Shown piece after piece: positions 1-12,503 of a stretch of DNA of 64,000 nucleotides. The stretch is from Mortierella sp. BCC40632 (taxonomy: Eukaryota; Mortierellomycota; Mortierellomycetes; Mortierellales; Mortierellaceae): the NCBI GenBank assembly GCA_011634665.1, contig WAEK01000009.1, positions 921,501 through 985,500 of the forward strand, in the 5' to 3' direction. The position numbers and the translations under genes were made by a program. Each line of letters starts with the position of its first letter. Within the stretch, counting starts at the first letter, position 1. Below the pieces are notes generated by a model. It was not told where the DNA came from. It saw only the letters and a program-made list of their open reading frames with translations, and made no database searches.

Positions 1-901
1 GCAGGAATAGGGGGGATGACCGATTGATGTGTGTGTTCACCATCACTCGTGTTCGTCATTCCTATTGTCCCCATTCTCTCTGTTCTCTCCTCTGCTTTCT
101 CTTTCTCTCTCTCTCTCTCTCTCTCTTCTCTTTCTCATCACACAAACACACGCACACACACACACACCTTTCGCACACTCTCTCCTCTTTTCTTTTCACC
201 ACCCATTTCCCAACACTCTCCTGATCGTCAGATCGAACCATCAACAAGGCCCACCCGTAATAATATCCGCACGCACCCCTCTCCCTCTACACGACCCAGG
301 TGAATGTAATGCATGTGCTACAACAATCACTTCCCGCCGGGAAATGCGTATTGCAACCGCAGAGAATTGACCTGTGCGAGGACATGAGATGGACACAGAA
401 TGAATGAGCGGGCGAGAACAAAGAGCCAGCCACCGCTCCCGCATGCTCTAGCCCATTCTTCTTCTCTCTTTCTCTCTCCTTCTTACACACACTTTTCTGA
501 CTCTGTTCTTTCATTCTTCTCATCCAGCTTGCATCAACCAACCCCGCTACTTCTCTTCCTCCTCTTCCTTTGATCCTCTCCTCGTCAAGCTTTCTCTCTC
601 TTCCCCTCTCTCCCTCAACGTTGCTTCCACTCCGTCGCCTCACCGCTCACGAACCTTCCTTTGCGGCCCTGCGCGTCCTGGGCCACGACGGTCGGCCCGC
701 AGCTTTTGTCCAGACAGCAGCACCACGCTTTTTTTTATTCCTTTCCCGCTGCAGCCCAAAGCCAAGCAAGCCCATTCCTCCCAATCCGAACATCCCGTCA
801 CCACCCTCCCTCTCTTTCTCCTCCCTCTCTCGATCCCTCGTCATCAGACTCGGTCGTGTCCCTCAACATACCAGCGAGTATAGGAGCTTCATCCTGGCAA
901 C
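1..901. other. 5' flank of kinesin gene, CT/CA microsatellites
   Basis: No supported gene. The stretch holds a CT run at about 98-128, a CA run at about 139-167 and long pyrimidine-rich stretches at 450-640 and 780-840. CT-rich leaders also precede other genes in this window, so the part nearest 902 is probably promoter and 5' UTR of the kinesin gene. The short open frames here are low-complexity Ser/Leu/Phe or Arg/Glu reads of the tracts. Confidence 0.6.
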
Positions 902-3900
902 ATGAGCAAAGGGGGGAACATCAAAGTCGTCGTCCGATGTCGGCCGTTGAACAATCGAGGTAAACGAGCCCATCAGCTCCCTCTGGCTGACTCTATGCTC
1001 CTCGTGTGCTGTTGTTGTTGCTGCCTGCCTGTCTGCCTGCCTGCCTGCCTGCCTGCTGCTTGCTGTCTGCTACTGTCTCCTCGATTAGGCCCCAGACTAA
1101 AACATGCTTCATCTGAACCTTGCTTCCAAAACCTGCATCCCCATCCTCCATAATAGAGATTGTGCGCAAGGCAGAATGTATCATTCACATGGACGGCGAC
1201 ATGACCACCATCACCAAACCTCCTGCGGAACATGGCGAAGCAGGAACACCACCGCCACCACTCCAACAAAAGTCGTTCTCCTTTGACCACTCGTATTGGT
1301 CTTTTGACAAAAGTGATCCCAACTATGCAGGACAGGAACGAATTTATGAGGACCTCGGTGTCGAGTTGCTGAATCACTCTTTCAGTGGATACAATACCTG
1401 TATTGTGGCCTGTAAGTCGCGCTCACATTGACCCTGGACTCCGTCATGGAATAAGCTCGCGTCTTTGCCCACTTGTTTTTTCCCATCTTTTTTTTTTTTT
1501 TTTTTTCTTCGCACCATGTCGCTCTGGGACGAATTGTCCACACTTGTCGACTCAGCCTGTGTTCTCCACCTGTTGTGAGCACTAGACTCTGAAAGATGCA
1601 AGATTAGATGTGGGCCTTGCATTCTGTCGTTATTCTTTCTTTGAGATGCTAACGGCGGCCTTACTTGTGCTGATGGTAGATGGACAGACAGGAAGCGGCA
1701 AATCGTACTCGATGGTAGGTGACCCTCTCTTCCTCTCCTCTTCTCCTCCCTTTCCTTTTCATGTCAGGCGCAAAAGGTCGAAGCATGTGCACCGAACCAA
1801 AGATGCGGGTCGCGGGACATTGAAAACTCTAATTATCCCATATGCCGCAGCTCCGTGATCTCGACCCACCAGCACGTTGTTGTACACTCGTCTGACAAGA
1901 TCCATCTTCTTCCTCCCTTCTCCTCCCCTTACCCCCTGTCCCTACCTTCTGTCATGTTTGACGTAAACGACCGTTTAGATGGGCTACGGAGAAGATCGTG
2001 GCATTATACCCCGCTGCTGCCACGAGCTTTTCCGTCGGATAGAAGCCAATGAAGATCCAACACTCAGTTTCCGCGTTGAAGTGTCCTATATGGAGATTTA
2101 CTGCGAACGCGTCCGAGATTTGCTCAATCCAAAGAATAAGGGCCATCTCAAAGTACGCGAGCACCCTTCACTAGGACCGTATGTGGAGGATCTCTCCAAG
2201 TTGATTGTCACATCATTTCAGGATATTGAAAGTCTAATGGATGAAGGCAACAAGGTAAAGCTATCGATCGCTGCCAGTCTATATTTTCTCCTTTGTGTGG
2301 TGACTGCGTGCATTGACTCGGGATGAGTTCTACTATCAATGCCTCTAGGCTCGAACTGTGGCCTCCACCAATATGAATGAAACGTCTAGCAGATCACACG
2401 CGGTTTTCACTGTCCTGCTGACCCAAAAGAGGCACGATGAATTGACAAAGCTGGATACAGAAAAGGTTTCTCGGATTTGGTAAGGAACTCCCCTAGCGCT
2501 ACGTCTAGATGAAATCTAGTGATTTATGGATCAATGACGTGTGTCAGAGTCAGCCAATATCTAACTGTTGATCCTCCTTGTCTCTGTCTCGTGCTCTAAC
2601 GCTAAACAAAATATAGTCTTGTAGATCTCGCAGGAAGCGAGCGAGCGAATTCGACTGGCGCAACAGGAACTAGGCTCAAAGAGGGCGCCAACATTAACAA
2701 ATCGCTCACAACACTTGGAAAGGTCATCTCAGTACTAGCTGATCAGGCCAACCCGCCAACAGGAGCTGCAAAACGAAACTCCAAGAAACCAGGCGAGATC
2801 TTTGTGCCTTACAGAGACTCGGTAGGTGTTGTGACGAACCCCCTCCCCTCCACCTTTGCCCAACCACTTTATCCAGCACCACACTACCAAAAAAACTCAA
2901 TCACTTTTTTTTTTTTTTTTTTTTTTTTGGCTTCAATAGGTACTTACGTGGTTGCTCAAGGATTGTCTTGGAGGCAACTCCAAAACCACCATCATTGCAG
3001 CTCTTTCGCCTGCAGACATCAATTACGACGAAACTTTAAGTACCCTTCGCTATGCAGATCAGGCCAAGCGCATCAAGAACAAGGCTGTCGTGAATGAGGA
3101 CCCGAATGCCAAACTTATTCGCGAACTTAAGGAAGAGCTTATGGAACTGCGATCCAAACTCAGTGTTTACGACCCTAGCCATGCCGGTATTGAGCACCAG
3201 CCTCCAAACAGTGTGGTGACTGTCGTAGACCTCAATGGACATTCACGAGCCTTGACCAAAGATCAGCTTCAGGACGAGGTTCGAGCCTCTGAAAAGATTA
3301 TGGCAGAGCTGAATGAAACATGGGAGGAAAAGCTTCGAAAGACTCAGGAGATTCAACAGGAACGCGAAAAGACCCTCGAAGAACTTGGCATTTCAGTTGA
3401 AAAGGGCCAGATCGGAGTCCACACACCGAAAACAATGCCTCATCTTGTTAATCTGAACGAAGATCCCCTCATGTCCGAATGCCTTGTTTATCAACTCAAA
3501 CCTGGAAAGACGGTCGTTGGTCGATTGGAGTCTACCTCTCCTGCCGATGTTCGACTCTCGGGTGGCAGCATCCACGATTCCCATTGTTTCTTTGAAAACG
3601 ACAATTCGAGTGTCACCCTCTTTCCAGGAAAATTATCCATTACAATGGTCAACGGTTTGAGGATCAGCAAGCCTAAACGACTGAGATCCGGTTATCGCGT
3701 CATCTTGGGTGATTACCACGTCTTCCGGTTCAACCATCCTGAGGAAGTTCGACGCGAGCGAGACCTTCAGCTCTTGCAACAGAATCAACAAGCTGTCGCC
3801 CTTTCAAGCCCGATCTCATCACCTGTTTCCCGAACGAATGGCAATGGCTCCAGTGGAATGGAAGAGGACCGCCCCGAAGATCGTCCTGACTCTCCTATGT

Positions 3901-6900
3901 CATCGGGTTCGATGGTCTCTGAATTGGCTGATTGGAAATTTGCGCGGAATGAAGCTGTCATTCATGCACATATGCTCTCGGAATCCAACATCAGTCAACT
4001 AAAGGACCAGGATCTTGACATTTTGTTTGATAACATTGCCAAGATCCGGTACAAGCGCATGGGGGTTCGCCCCGACAGTCGTGCTGGATCCAACTTTGAC
4101 GACGATACAGAATCGAGATCATCCCGAATATCGTATATGGAGAGGTGGCATGGCGAAAACGGTGTTTCGGAGGATGGACGAAGCAGTCCAATCCCACCCA
4201 TTGAGTCATCCGCGTTTGCTCTCCAGGAGAAGTTACGGCTAGCGCAGGAGGAAGCCCAACGTCAGAACAAAGCCTTTGAGGCCCGGATTCAAAACCTTTC
4301 TGCAATGGCCGAGGCCACGAAAGCAGGCGAGATTCTGGCAGAAAAGGCACTCATGGAGGAACGACATCGACAGGCACAAGAAGAGTTGAAAAAGAAGCTG
4401 GAAGAAGAATTCGAGGACAAGATGAAACGTCTCTCACTCACTAGCATTTCCAGTCATCAACTGGACGAATCTCCCTTCAAGGGCAAGCTACTGATACCCC
4501 TTTACTCTGACTATGAACTGAACCTGATCGACAAGACACTTAGTCGATGGAAGGGCCAGAAACGCGTACAGCTGATGGAAATCATTTTCAAGAATGCTAT
4601 TTTGGTGAAAGAGGCCAACGTCATCAGTCGGGAGCTCAACAGGAAGGTGACCTACCAACTAACGATCATCCAAGATGGACCTTTTGGATTCCCAACATCC
4701 TTCTGGGAGAGCACTTCTGGATCCTCTCATGTCAACGCAGAGGAAGACACAGAGCTGATAACCACTAAACGTCCTTTTGTCGGTGTCAAGGTCATTGACA
4801 GCACTAATTTCTCGATCTACTACTGGTCCTTGAGAAAGCTCGACATGAGAGTTCAACGAATGAGAACACTTTACAACTTTGTGGATCAACCCAAATTACG
4901 AAAACAGAACAACCTGGAGAGCCCCTTTTATGAGACACCCCCTCCACTATTCTCCTTTATCGGCAGTGCCTCGATCTCCCTTCAGTGTCTGTTAAAGATG
5001 CAAGACCTAGAGGCCGTCGTTCCTATTCTTTGTCGGATTTCGGGTCAGGTCATGGGTCGCTGCCGTATTGGATTGAGACCCTTGAGTCACAGCGACGCTA
5101 AACCACGCAACAACTTGTCACCAGGTGCACTCGGTGTGTCCTCACCCAATTCACCAACCACTTTGGTCCAAAGTCGTGGCCCAAGTCGTGGCCCAAGTCG
5201 TGGCCACAGCCGAGAACGATCGCGTCAGGGATTTATTCGATCCGGCGAAGATGACATTGTTGTATTAGCAGGAGATCAGTTACTTTTCGAGATTTCGATG
5301 CTATCGATCGAAGGACTTTCGGAACAAATTTATACCCAAGTGCATGCACAGTTCCGTTTGTCTACTTTTGGTGTTGCAGTCCCCAATACGACAGAAGACA
5401 AGGTGTATGCCACTGACCCAGTGACTGATTTTGGAAACGGTCCAATTTACTTTGGGTTTACTCAAACTCTGTCGATGGTGGTGACCGAATCGATGCTAGA
5501 GGTCATGAAAAGGGATAACCTTCACTTTGAAGTGTTTGGTCAAGCCAGATCATCGACCCTGGTTGCCTGGGAGAACTGGGATCTTGAGCAAGAGCTATCG
5601 TTCCAAGAGCAAGAGGCCAGGAGTGCTGGGCATATTGCAGCGGCCAGTGCTAGTGTGAAACGGTCCTCTGTGGACAGTCTAGGCTCTATTGGAGTCCTTT
5701 CTGAACGACGTTCCGAAGACGAACAGCCAAAAGAATGGTATCACGATATTTTGGCGAACGTTCAAGTGTGCGAACTAGCGCCTGATGGCAATTATATGCC
5801 TGTCCAGGTACTTTCGAACTCGACCAAGGATCAAGGTGCCTTCCAGCTTCGACAAGGTCTTCAGAAGCGAATCCGGTTGCAACTGTCCCATACGTCAGGA
5901 AAGCAATTCCCTTGGAATAGAGTGGTTTCGATTAGTATTGGAAATGTGCGTCTGACAGACAGCAAGGGCAGGATTACAGAGTCGCCACCCAAAGAGGATG
6001 TCGCCCTTGGTATCGTTCCAGGACAATCTGTCGAATACCCCTCTAATGGAACGAGTGAGCTGATTATGCAAGCATCGTGGGATAGTACTCTTCATGAGTC
6101 CATCTTCTTGAACACGGTCACCACCTCTGGTACCCGTGTGTTGCTGGGCCTATTGTGGACGGTGGAGGCCGAGCAATGCCCAGAACCCATTCAATTCAAG
6201 ATGGACATTGCAGTCCAAATTCAAGATCGTGAAGCGAGGGCTCCTTCCAAGTTTGTTTCCTTCTTGGCCTCGACCAGGACTTTATCAAGAGTAAGTGGAC
6301 TATTCGAGCTTAGGGCAACACCAATTGAGACGCGCAAGATTTCGGATCTCTGGAAACTCAACACGGCCAACAAGTATGTGCGAGGAGAAGAGTTTTTGAA
6401 CGGTTGGAAGCCCAGGGGAATGTCTCTCCTGCAAGGTTATCTGGATACTCTCAAGTTGATTCAACGGCAAGAGGAGGTTGAAAGGGTGAGGCAACAACTG
6501 CAGCTGCAGTTCCCGTTGACCAATGCGCTTTCATCTCGAGATGACCTGAATGCAGTCTTTCCAAGCAATTCTGGCAAGGAAGACTCGATGGCTTTGGGTG
6601 GTGCTGATGTGCCTGACCCTGTTGAGGAGCTGGATGAACGATCCAAGGGTCTTTTGCAAAAGGTGATCAGACTCTGGACTCGAAAGCCGCTTAGTGCCGA
6701 AGATGTAAGTGAGATTTTACTGTTGTTGTTGATCTGCGCATTGGGATGTCTTTGAATCATCACATACTAAAACCATACTTTATTTTATTTTATTTTATCT
6801 TTTTGTCGCCACAGGTTCTCGGAAAAGCAGATTCTTCTATCGATGGGGAGAGCTGTGTGGCCCTCAAGAGTGGCAAGCCTATACTAAAGCTCCAAGCCAA

Positions 6901-7469
6901 GACCCAGTATATTACCAAGAGGTGAGTGTGGTCAATCCCACTTTTTTTTTTTTAATCCGAATGACATGGACAACGTCCCCCTCCCCCCTCTTATTACCTG
7001 TTCTGATAATGGTGCTGTTTCTGCATCTCCTTTTTTTTTCACAGCGATACTGTCGGCAAGCAAGGCTATCTCCACTATCCTGAACTAAAGGATGATATTT
7101 GGGTGAAGCGTTGGTTTGTGATCCGTCGCCCATACATGTATGTCTATTCCAATCATTCGGAACTGGAGGAGCTAACGGTGATGAACCTGAAACAAGTGCG
7201 CGTTGATTACAAGGCAGACCTCGAAGAAATGCTTGAGGTAAAGTTCTTTTGGAGTGAATAAAAGGAGAGACTTTTTTTTTAAAAAAAAAAAACGCCCCTT
7301 TATTCACCAATGTTTTCTTTGTTTCAAAACTCTCTGTTTTTAGCGTCAGTTTGTGTTTTCTGTGTACACAGCCAACAATGCGTACCTAATGCAAGCGTCT
7401 TCTCGTGACGAGATGTGCTCCTGGTTGAATCAACTGGACCAGTTCTTCAACTTGTCACTAATCCCCTAA
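902..7469 (+). CDS. Kinesin-3 motor of the KIF1/Unc104 type
   Basis: Plus-end-directed microtubule motor that carries vesicles and endosomes. Ten exons join in phase: 902-959, 1157-1411, 1680-1714, 1979-2254, 2349-2479, 2617-2821, 2940-6704, 6815-6921, 7045-7237, 7344-7469, giving 1716 residues, the usual Unc104 length. The motor domain (about 1-365) has P-loop GQTGSGKS at 106-113, switch [11 protein letters not shown] at 216-225 and switch II DLAGSE at 255-260. An FHA domain spans about 490-590, followed by a charged helical stalk and the KIF1B/DUF3694 region containing [17 protein letters not shown] domain fills about 1615-1714 ([10 protein letters not shown]), which in the family binds phosphoinositides on cargo. 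All motor signatures are intact. A short SRGP repeat lies in a linker coded at 5170-5210. I am sure of the family; exon ends are inferred from GT/AG and phase. Confidence 0.96.
1015..1058. repeat. TGCC tetranucleotide microsatellite in kinesin intron 1
   Basis: A TGT/TGCC tandem run inside the first kinesin intron (960-1156). It is simple sequence with no coding role. Confidence 0.8.
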
Positions 7470-7974
7470 AAAAAAAAGAAAGAAAGAAAGAAAGAAAAGA
7501 AAAGAAAAGAAAAAGAAAAAGAAAAAGAAAAATAAGTGAATAGCCCTGTATGTTTAGACAGAGCGAAAGAAAAGAGAGAAGGAGAAAGAGAAAGAGAATC
7601 AGGAATGTCCACTTTATTTGGACATAGAGTAGGGAGCTATCCTACTTATAACAACACACATATACACACACACCCTCATATCATACCAACGACCTCCCCC
7701 ACCCCACCCCACCCCACCCTTGTATCACCAGTTCAGCTACCAACATCCTCCCCAAAAATAAACTACATTCTTGTTTGTTTGTTCCTTCTTATGCATCAGT
7801 TTTATCTTGTTTACTTTGTTCAGGTATCATTAGCAAAGCAATCTCTGAGTTCCTTCTTTAATTGAGCATTCTTTCACCTACTCTACCCAGTTCACCGACA
7901 ATGGGAGGAGTGACTCTCTAAAAGATCTTTTTTTATTGTTATGCTTCAGGTTCGAGCAAGACTATGGCGATGGT
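7470..7974. other. Intergenic 3' flank, A/G-rich tract and poly(A) signal
   Basis: An A-rich AAAG/AAAAG tract directly follows the kinesin stop (7470-7531). Then come a CA run, a CCCCA run near 7690-7715 and an AATAAA at 7757-7762 that suits the kinesin transcript. The next gene converges from the opposite strand. No further gene is supported. Confidence 0.6.
7757..7762 (+). terminator. Candidate poly(A) signal of the kinesin gene
   Basis: AATAAA hexamer 288 bases after the kinesin stop codon, on the coding strand. The distance is plausible for a fungal 3' UTR but the site is unproven. Confidence 0.35.
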
Positions 7975-9555
7975 TTAGATGTAGTATCCTACTCCAGCAG
8001 CCTGACCAGGTTCACATTCAGATTCTCCTACAGATACTCGTTTCGGATCTACTTCTTGTAAAGAGTTCACACTCTCCCTACAGAGTGGCCGAGACTTGGA
8101 CTCCAAAGAACTATCCAAGGCCTCGACCTCGCCTGTTCCTCGGTCAAGTTCTTGAGGTCGTCCAGATCGACGACTAAACGTGGAACCAAACTGATCGACA
8201 TGTGTATCCCCATCCATGTCCGACTCTATCCCACCATCGTGTAAGGACTCTCGATCAGAACTGAAATGACAAGCCCGTGGAGTAGTCAAAGAAACTACTC
8301 CCGAGGAAGGAAGGTTGCTTGGATCTTCACGAGAAGGATTATTCAGATCATTTTTGAATTGAATCCTAGAAAGAGTGGTTGTACTAGATTGGATTGTTGT
8401 TGGATTCATGAGCGCTGTTGCCTCACCAAGTGTCCTTGCTGTACGAGAAGGTCTCATGGGTCGAGCTGGTGCTGTCACCTCTGGTCCAAACGTAATCGTT
8501 GATAAACCATTCTGACGAACTTGTCTCATCGTGGTTCTCTCTTCCCTTACTCCTCGTCTTTGTCCTCTTCCTGCTATAAATCCTGTTGATTTTGATTTGA
8601 ATCGAATCTGAAGGTTGATTTGTCTGAGAACCATTGTTAAAAGCAACAGTTGGATTAACAAGAGACTTGACCAAAGATATTCCGAAGCCGTGACCCAAAG
8701 TTGGATCTTGCATCGAGTCCGTACCCCATCCCCAATACCGATATCGATTCCTTCAAGAAGATCTGTCGAGGATCCATTCTTGGTTTCATTCGTGGGGACC
8801 ATATAGAGAAAGACATAGTCATCAAAAAAGGGTTTTTCTTCACATGGTCCCAAGTAAGGTACCCAATTCCAAGAGCTGACCTCGGAGGGGTTTGTCTCAT
8901 TCCTTGGGGACGATGGAGTTTGATTCACTCGATCCCGACTCAAGATATTCCTGAGAGGAATGGTGGCCTGACCAAGACTCAGGGTCAGAAAGACAAGGAT
9001 CACCAAAAACCACACAAAGGTCAACATTAATCCATGATCTGCTAAAGAACGTTGCCACAATTGTCCAAGGGATTGTCTTGTTCGTTTCAAAAAGGTCCGA
9101 CACCAAGAATTGGATGAAGGAGGTTGAGGTTTTTGTTGAGGGGTGGAGAGGTTGGTTCGACTTAATGAATAGGAAGAAGGGTATTGAGGTCGATTCGAGT
9201 CATTGTTGGTACAACAGACACAACTCCAATCACAAGTACACCAACATCTTCCATTAAAACCGCTCGTCCTCGTCAATGCTTGACCTGGTCGAAACTTTTG
9301 AAGTCCAAAGGTCAAAAAGACGACCAAGAGGTTGATCAAGACTTGAACAGTGTCATTAAAAAAGGAGCTCACAGTCTCTGGGGACCAGAGTCGGATTCGT
9401 GTCAGATACTTTGGTTGAGGTGGGACTGGATTGGCACCAGATTCGAGTGCGGTCTTGACCATGTGGGATCCGACATAGATGGCCATCAGGTTGGACAAGC
9501 CTAGGAAGGCAATCATGACGCGGATTATGAGCAAAGCTCGAAGAAGCGTCTTCAT
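7975..9555 (-). CDS. Four-helix membrane protein of unknown function
   Basis: I do not recognise a family. The uninterrupted frame runs from an ATG at 9555 to TAA at 7975 (526 residues). It extends upstream to another ATG at 9684 (569 residues), but the 9555 start opens directly on a hydrophobic helix (LLRALLIIRVM) and is preferred. Four hydrophobic segments are visible: one at the N-terminus, VLINLLVVFLTFGL, FVWFLVILVFLTL and LLLIQLLLLTMVL. A Cys-rich stretch (CWCTCDW, then CVCC) follows the second. The loop between helices three and four carries NQT, NET and NGS sequons and is probably lumenal or extracellular. The roughly 200-residue tail is polar, Ser/Thr-rich and looks disordered. It is a likely surface or endomembrane protein, convergent with the kinesin gene. 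Confidence 0.6.
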   Translation of the reverse strand: MKTLLRALLIIRVMIAFLGLSNLMAIYVGSHMVKTALESGANPVPPQPKYLTRIRLWSPETVSSFFNDTVQVLINLLVVFLTFGLQKFRPGQALTRTSGFNGRCWCTCDWSCVCCTNNDSNRPQYPSSYSLSRTNLSTPQQKPQPPSSNSWCRTFLKRTRQSLGQLWQRSLADHGLMLTFVWFLVILVFLTLSLGQATIPLRNILSRDRVNQTPSSPRNETNPSEVSSWNWVPYLGPCEEKPFFDDYVFLYMVPTNETKNGSSTDLLEGIDIGIGDGVRTRCKIQLWVTASEYLWSSLLLIQLLLLTMVLRQINLQIRFKSKSTGFIAGRGQRRGVREERTTMRQVRQNGLSTITFGPEVTAPARPMRPSRTARTLGEATALMNPTTIQSSTTTLSRIQFKNDLNNPSREDPSNLPSSGVVSLTTPRACHFSSDRESLHDGGIESDMDGDTHVDQFGSTFSRRSGRPQELDRGTGEVEALDSSLESKSRPLCRESVNSLQEVDPKRVSVGESECEPGQAAGVGYYI

Positions 9556-9684
9556 GATTTTACTGGTGGGCAGCTTAAGAAGGATAAATGTGGTACTGTT
9601 GGTTGTTTTGTCGAAGGAAAGGAGGGTGGTGACAAAGTGAGTGAGAAAGGAGGAATAGAAAACAAGAGGAGCAAGCAGTACCAA

Positions 9685-10181
9685 GAAAGGGCAACGATGC
9701 GATGGAGACTAGAAGGCTATGGGGGCCATTGGGGATGAAAACCAAGAATGGTTTGAGAAAACAAACTGGACTGGGACAGTTCAACGGTGGTGCTTAAGTA
9801 ACAAAAAGAAAGATGAGAGGGGCAGAGGTCCCAAAAAAAGATGCCACGAGTTGGTTTGTCTCGATCAAATATTCTCCTGGCAAGAATGGATGGCCGAATG
9901 AGGCATTCTTTTCTTCTTCTTTTTTAATAACTTTGCTATCCATGCGGGCCTAATATACATCTACAAGATGCAGTTTCTTACCCATGGTCCAGCCCCCCTC
10001 TTTCCCTCTTTCGAAGAGATGGTCTATGATCGAATTGCATACAGCACAAACTGCCTTGTTTGGTGCTTCCTTTCACTATTGCCACAGCAAAGCTTGGGTT
10101 CTCCAAAGAGGGGCAAAGCTTTAATGTGTGAGAGGCGAACACAGCATGTTATTGAAGAGCCCAATAGGGCACGAGCCTCTC

Positions 10182-10219
<38 letters not shown>

Positions 10220-10316
10220 CTCTGGAAATGTATCGCAAAGCTTTGATCATGTATTGTGTTGTAAAAAAAAAAAATCGAGCCATTTTGATTTATATGCTAT
10301 TGTTGCCGCGGTATAT
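9685..10316. other. Intergenic, no gene seen; long T tract
   Basis: Lies between two minus-strand genes. It includes a 34-base T run (10184-10217) followed by a short A run. The open frames here are short and show no recognisable protein. Confidence 0.5.
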
Positions 10317-11077
10317 CTACTTGAAGATAGTCTTCCGGTAGTACTTGAGTTCCGTGATAGACTCTTTGATATCATCCAAGGCGCGATGAGCACCCTGTTT
10401 TGGAGGCACATTCGCAAACTCCTTGGGGGACCATCTTCGGGCCAACTCCTTGACGGTCGAGACATCCACGATCCGGTAGTGCAAATGATCCATCAATGGC
10501 CTCATCTCTCGGTCTAGAAACACCTTGTCTGCGTGAACACTGTTACCGGCAAGAATGCCCTGACGTGGTTCGGGGATGTGTTTCTTGACAAAGGCTAGGA
10601 CCTGACTACATGCCTCATCGGCAGAGATCTTGGAAGCAAGCACAGCTGCTGTCAGACCCGACTATTGTTCCATATTGTCAGTAGGAAAGTAATCACTGTG
10701 AGTACTCTGTGATATCCTTTGATCCTTCTTGTCGAGTCCAATCAAACGATAGCACTTACTTCTCCATGATGCTGGATACACCATTCGTTCATGTTGTCCA
10801 TAACTTCCTTGGGTTGGTGAATGATCAGGTTGGGACCCTTTTTTTCAGTTCATAGTGAACAGATCATGGTCAAACGAAGCAAAGAATGCTTAGCTTAGCG
10901 ACTTTGACTCTATTTATCTCTCTTCATCCCGTAACGAAAGAGCTTAAATCAGAGCTATACCTCTTCTACAACATTGAGGTCATCATCTGTGATGAGGACC
11001 GCGATTTCTATCAACTTGTCCGTAGCAGAAAGCCCGGTCATTTCGCAGTCGACCCACACCAAAGAAGGAGGTGCCAT
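10317..11077 (-). CDS. Oligoribonuclease, DEDDh 3'-5' exonuclease (REXO2/Orn type)
   Basis: Degrades very short RNA oligomers to nucleotides, in the cytosol or mitochondria. Three exons on the minus strand, 11077-10961, 10837-10760 and 10661-10317, all join in phase 0 and give 179 residues, the standard length. All five catalytic residues are visible: D10 and E12 in VDCEMTGL, D110 in HADKVFL, and H157 and D161 in HRALDD. The family signatures [11 protein letters not shown] and the terminal YYR are present. The start is the first in-frame ATG after an in-frame stop; a separate upstream mitochondrial leader exon cannot be excluded. The gene is divergent from TCTP, with about 480 bases between start codons, so the two may share a promoter region. 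Identity is near certain. Confidence 0.95.
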
Positions 11078-11557
11078 AGTAGTGGATAGATATGCTCTAA
11101 AAGAAGCTCTTGGATGGTGGCCAACGGATTGCAGGAACTATTGGAGATGATTCCAGAATTGTTCATGAGTTGAAATGTTTCTTTGAGGCAAGCAGAACCA
11201 GACATGGAGATGGACCCATTAGAAGGAGCATGAAAGAGCTTCACAGCACATGGTTCATTACATTGCCTCGCCAGAGTTTGTGAGTAGGTGGAGAGAAGCG
11301 AGAGACGAGAAAACGCGGTCGCGAGAACATGTCAATCATATCTGGTAGGTGAGGAGCCCTGTCTGAAAAAAAAAAAAAAAAAAATGGTGATGTATCAGAA
11401 GTAGGAGCCAGTCGCATGGACTGTGGACAGGAAACCCAGTGTTTGGCTTAGGACCGGGGAACTTGAAAAATTTTTATTTCGGGGCAGCGGGGGAGCCTCT
11501 TCTTTCTCTCTCTCTCTCTTTCCTCCACTCTCCACCCTCACCTTCAACTTCATCACC
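11078..11557. promoter_or_regulatory. Shared divergent promoter region of oligoribonuclease and TCTP
   Basis: A 480-base gap between two start codons pointing apart. It holds an A tract at about 11364-11383 and a CT run (11504-11520) just before the TCTP start. No clear TATA box is seen. The assignment rests on gene geometry only. Confidence 0.4.
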
Positions 11558-12461
11558 ATGCTTATCTACCAAGACGTTATCTCCGGGTATGTCCTCAAGG
11601 CTACTCTTCCAACAGCCGGCCTTGTAGACTCTCTCTCACTCTCTCCACACTCGATCTATTCAACCCATGCAGCATCAAACAAAAAAAAAACTCTATCGTG
11701 CAAGCAGAAAGAGTTACACAAGGCCATGCTTGTGCAGGAGATCTCAACAGTACAACATGGTGGACAATGCGAACAAAGCGACGCAGGAATCTCTGGAGTG
11801 GACAAGCACCTACACTGCTGAAAAAAGAAAAAAGAAAGGGGAGAAAAGCGGCCAGGGACCACAGTTCAAGGATTGTCCAAAAAGGGGGGGGGGAGAGGAG
11901 GAGGAGGAGGAGAGGAAAACTGTCCCAACGACCACCCCAAATCCACCTGGCCCTCTTGTTTTTTTCTATTTTACAAACACCAAGCTAACTCTCGAACCCC
12001 AATTCTTTGTATACATCAAAAACACTTGTTTTCTCTTCCAGCGACGAGCTCTTCTCTGATGCTTTCGACATCAAGGAGGTCGGTAACTCGTACGAGGTTG
12101 AGTGCGCCATGATCCAGGTCAAGCAGGGTGCTGATGTCGATATCGGTGCCAACGCCTCTGCTGAGGAGGCCTCCGAGGAGTTGGAGGATGGTGTTGAGAT
12201 TGTCAACAACGTCGTCTACTCGTTCCGTCTCCAGTCGACCAGCTTTGACAAGAAGTCGTACACCACCTACATTAAGGGTTACCTCAAGAACCTCAAGGCC
12301 AAGCTCAACCTCTCTGAGGAGGATGCCAAGAAGTTCGAGGCTGAGATCACCCCCGAGGTCAAGAAGATCCTTGGCAACTTCAAGGACTACGAGGTAAACA
12401 GGGCATGAACACTGGTCAGAAAGCATTCAACTGGACCAAAAAAAAAAGAACCAGTCACTCA

Positions 12462-12503
<42 letters not shown>

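Noticed and set aside
376..410. A 17-base match to repeat family A (GGACATGAGATGGACAC)
   Set aside because: No similarity extends on either side, and a match this long is not improbable in 64 kb of biased sequence.
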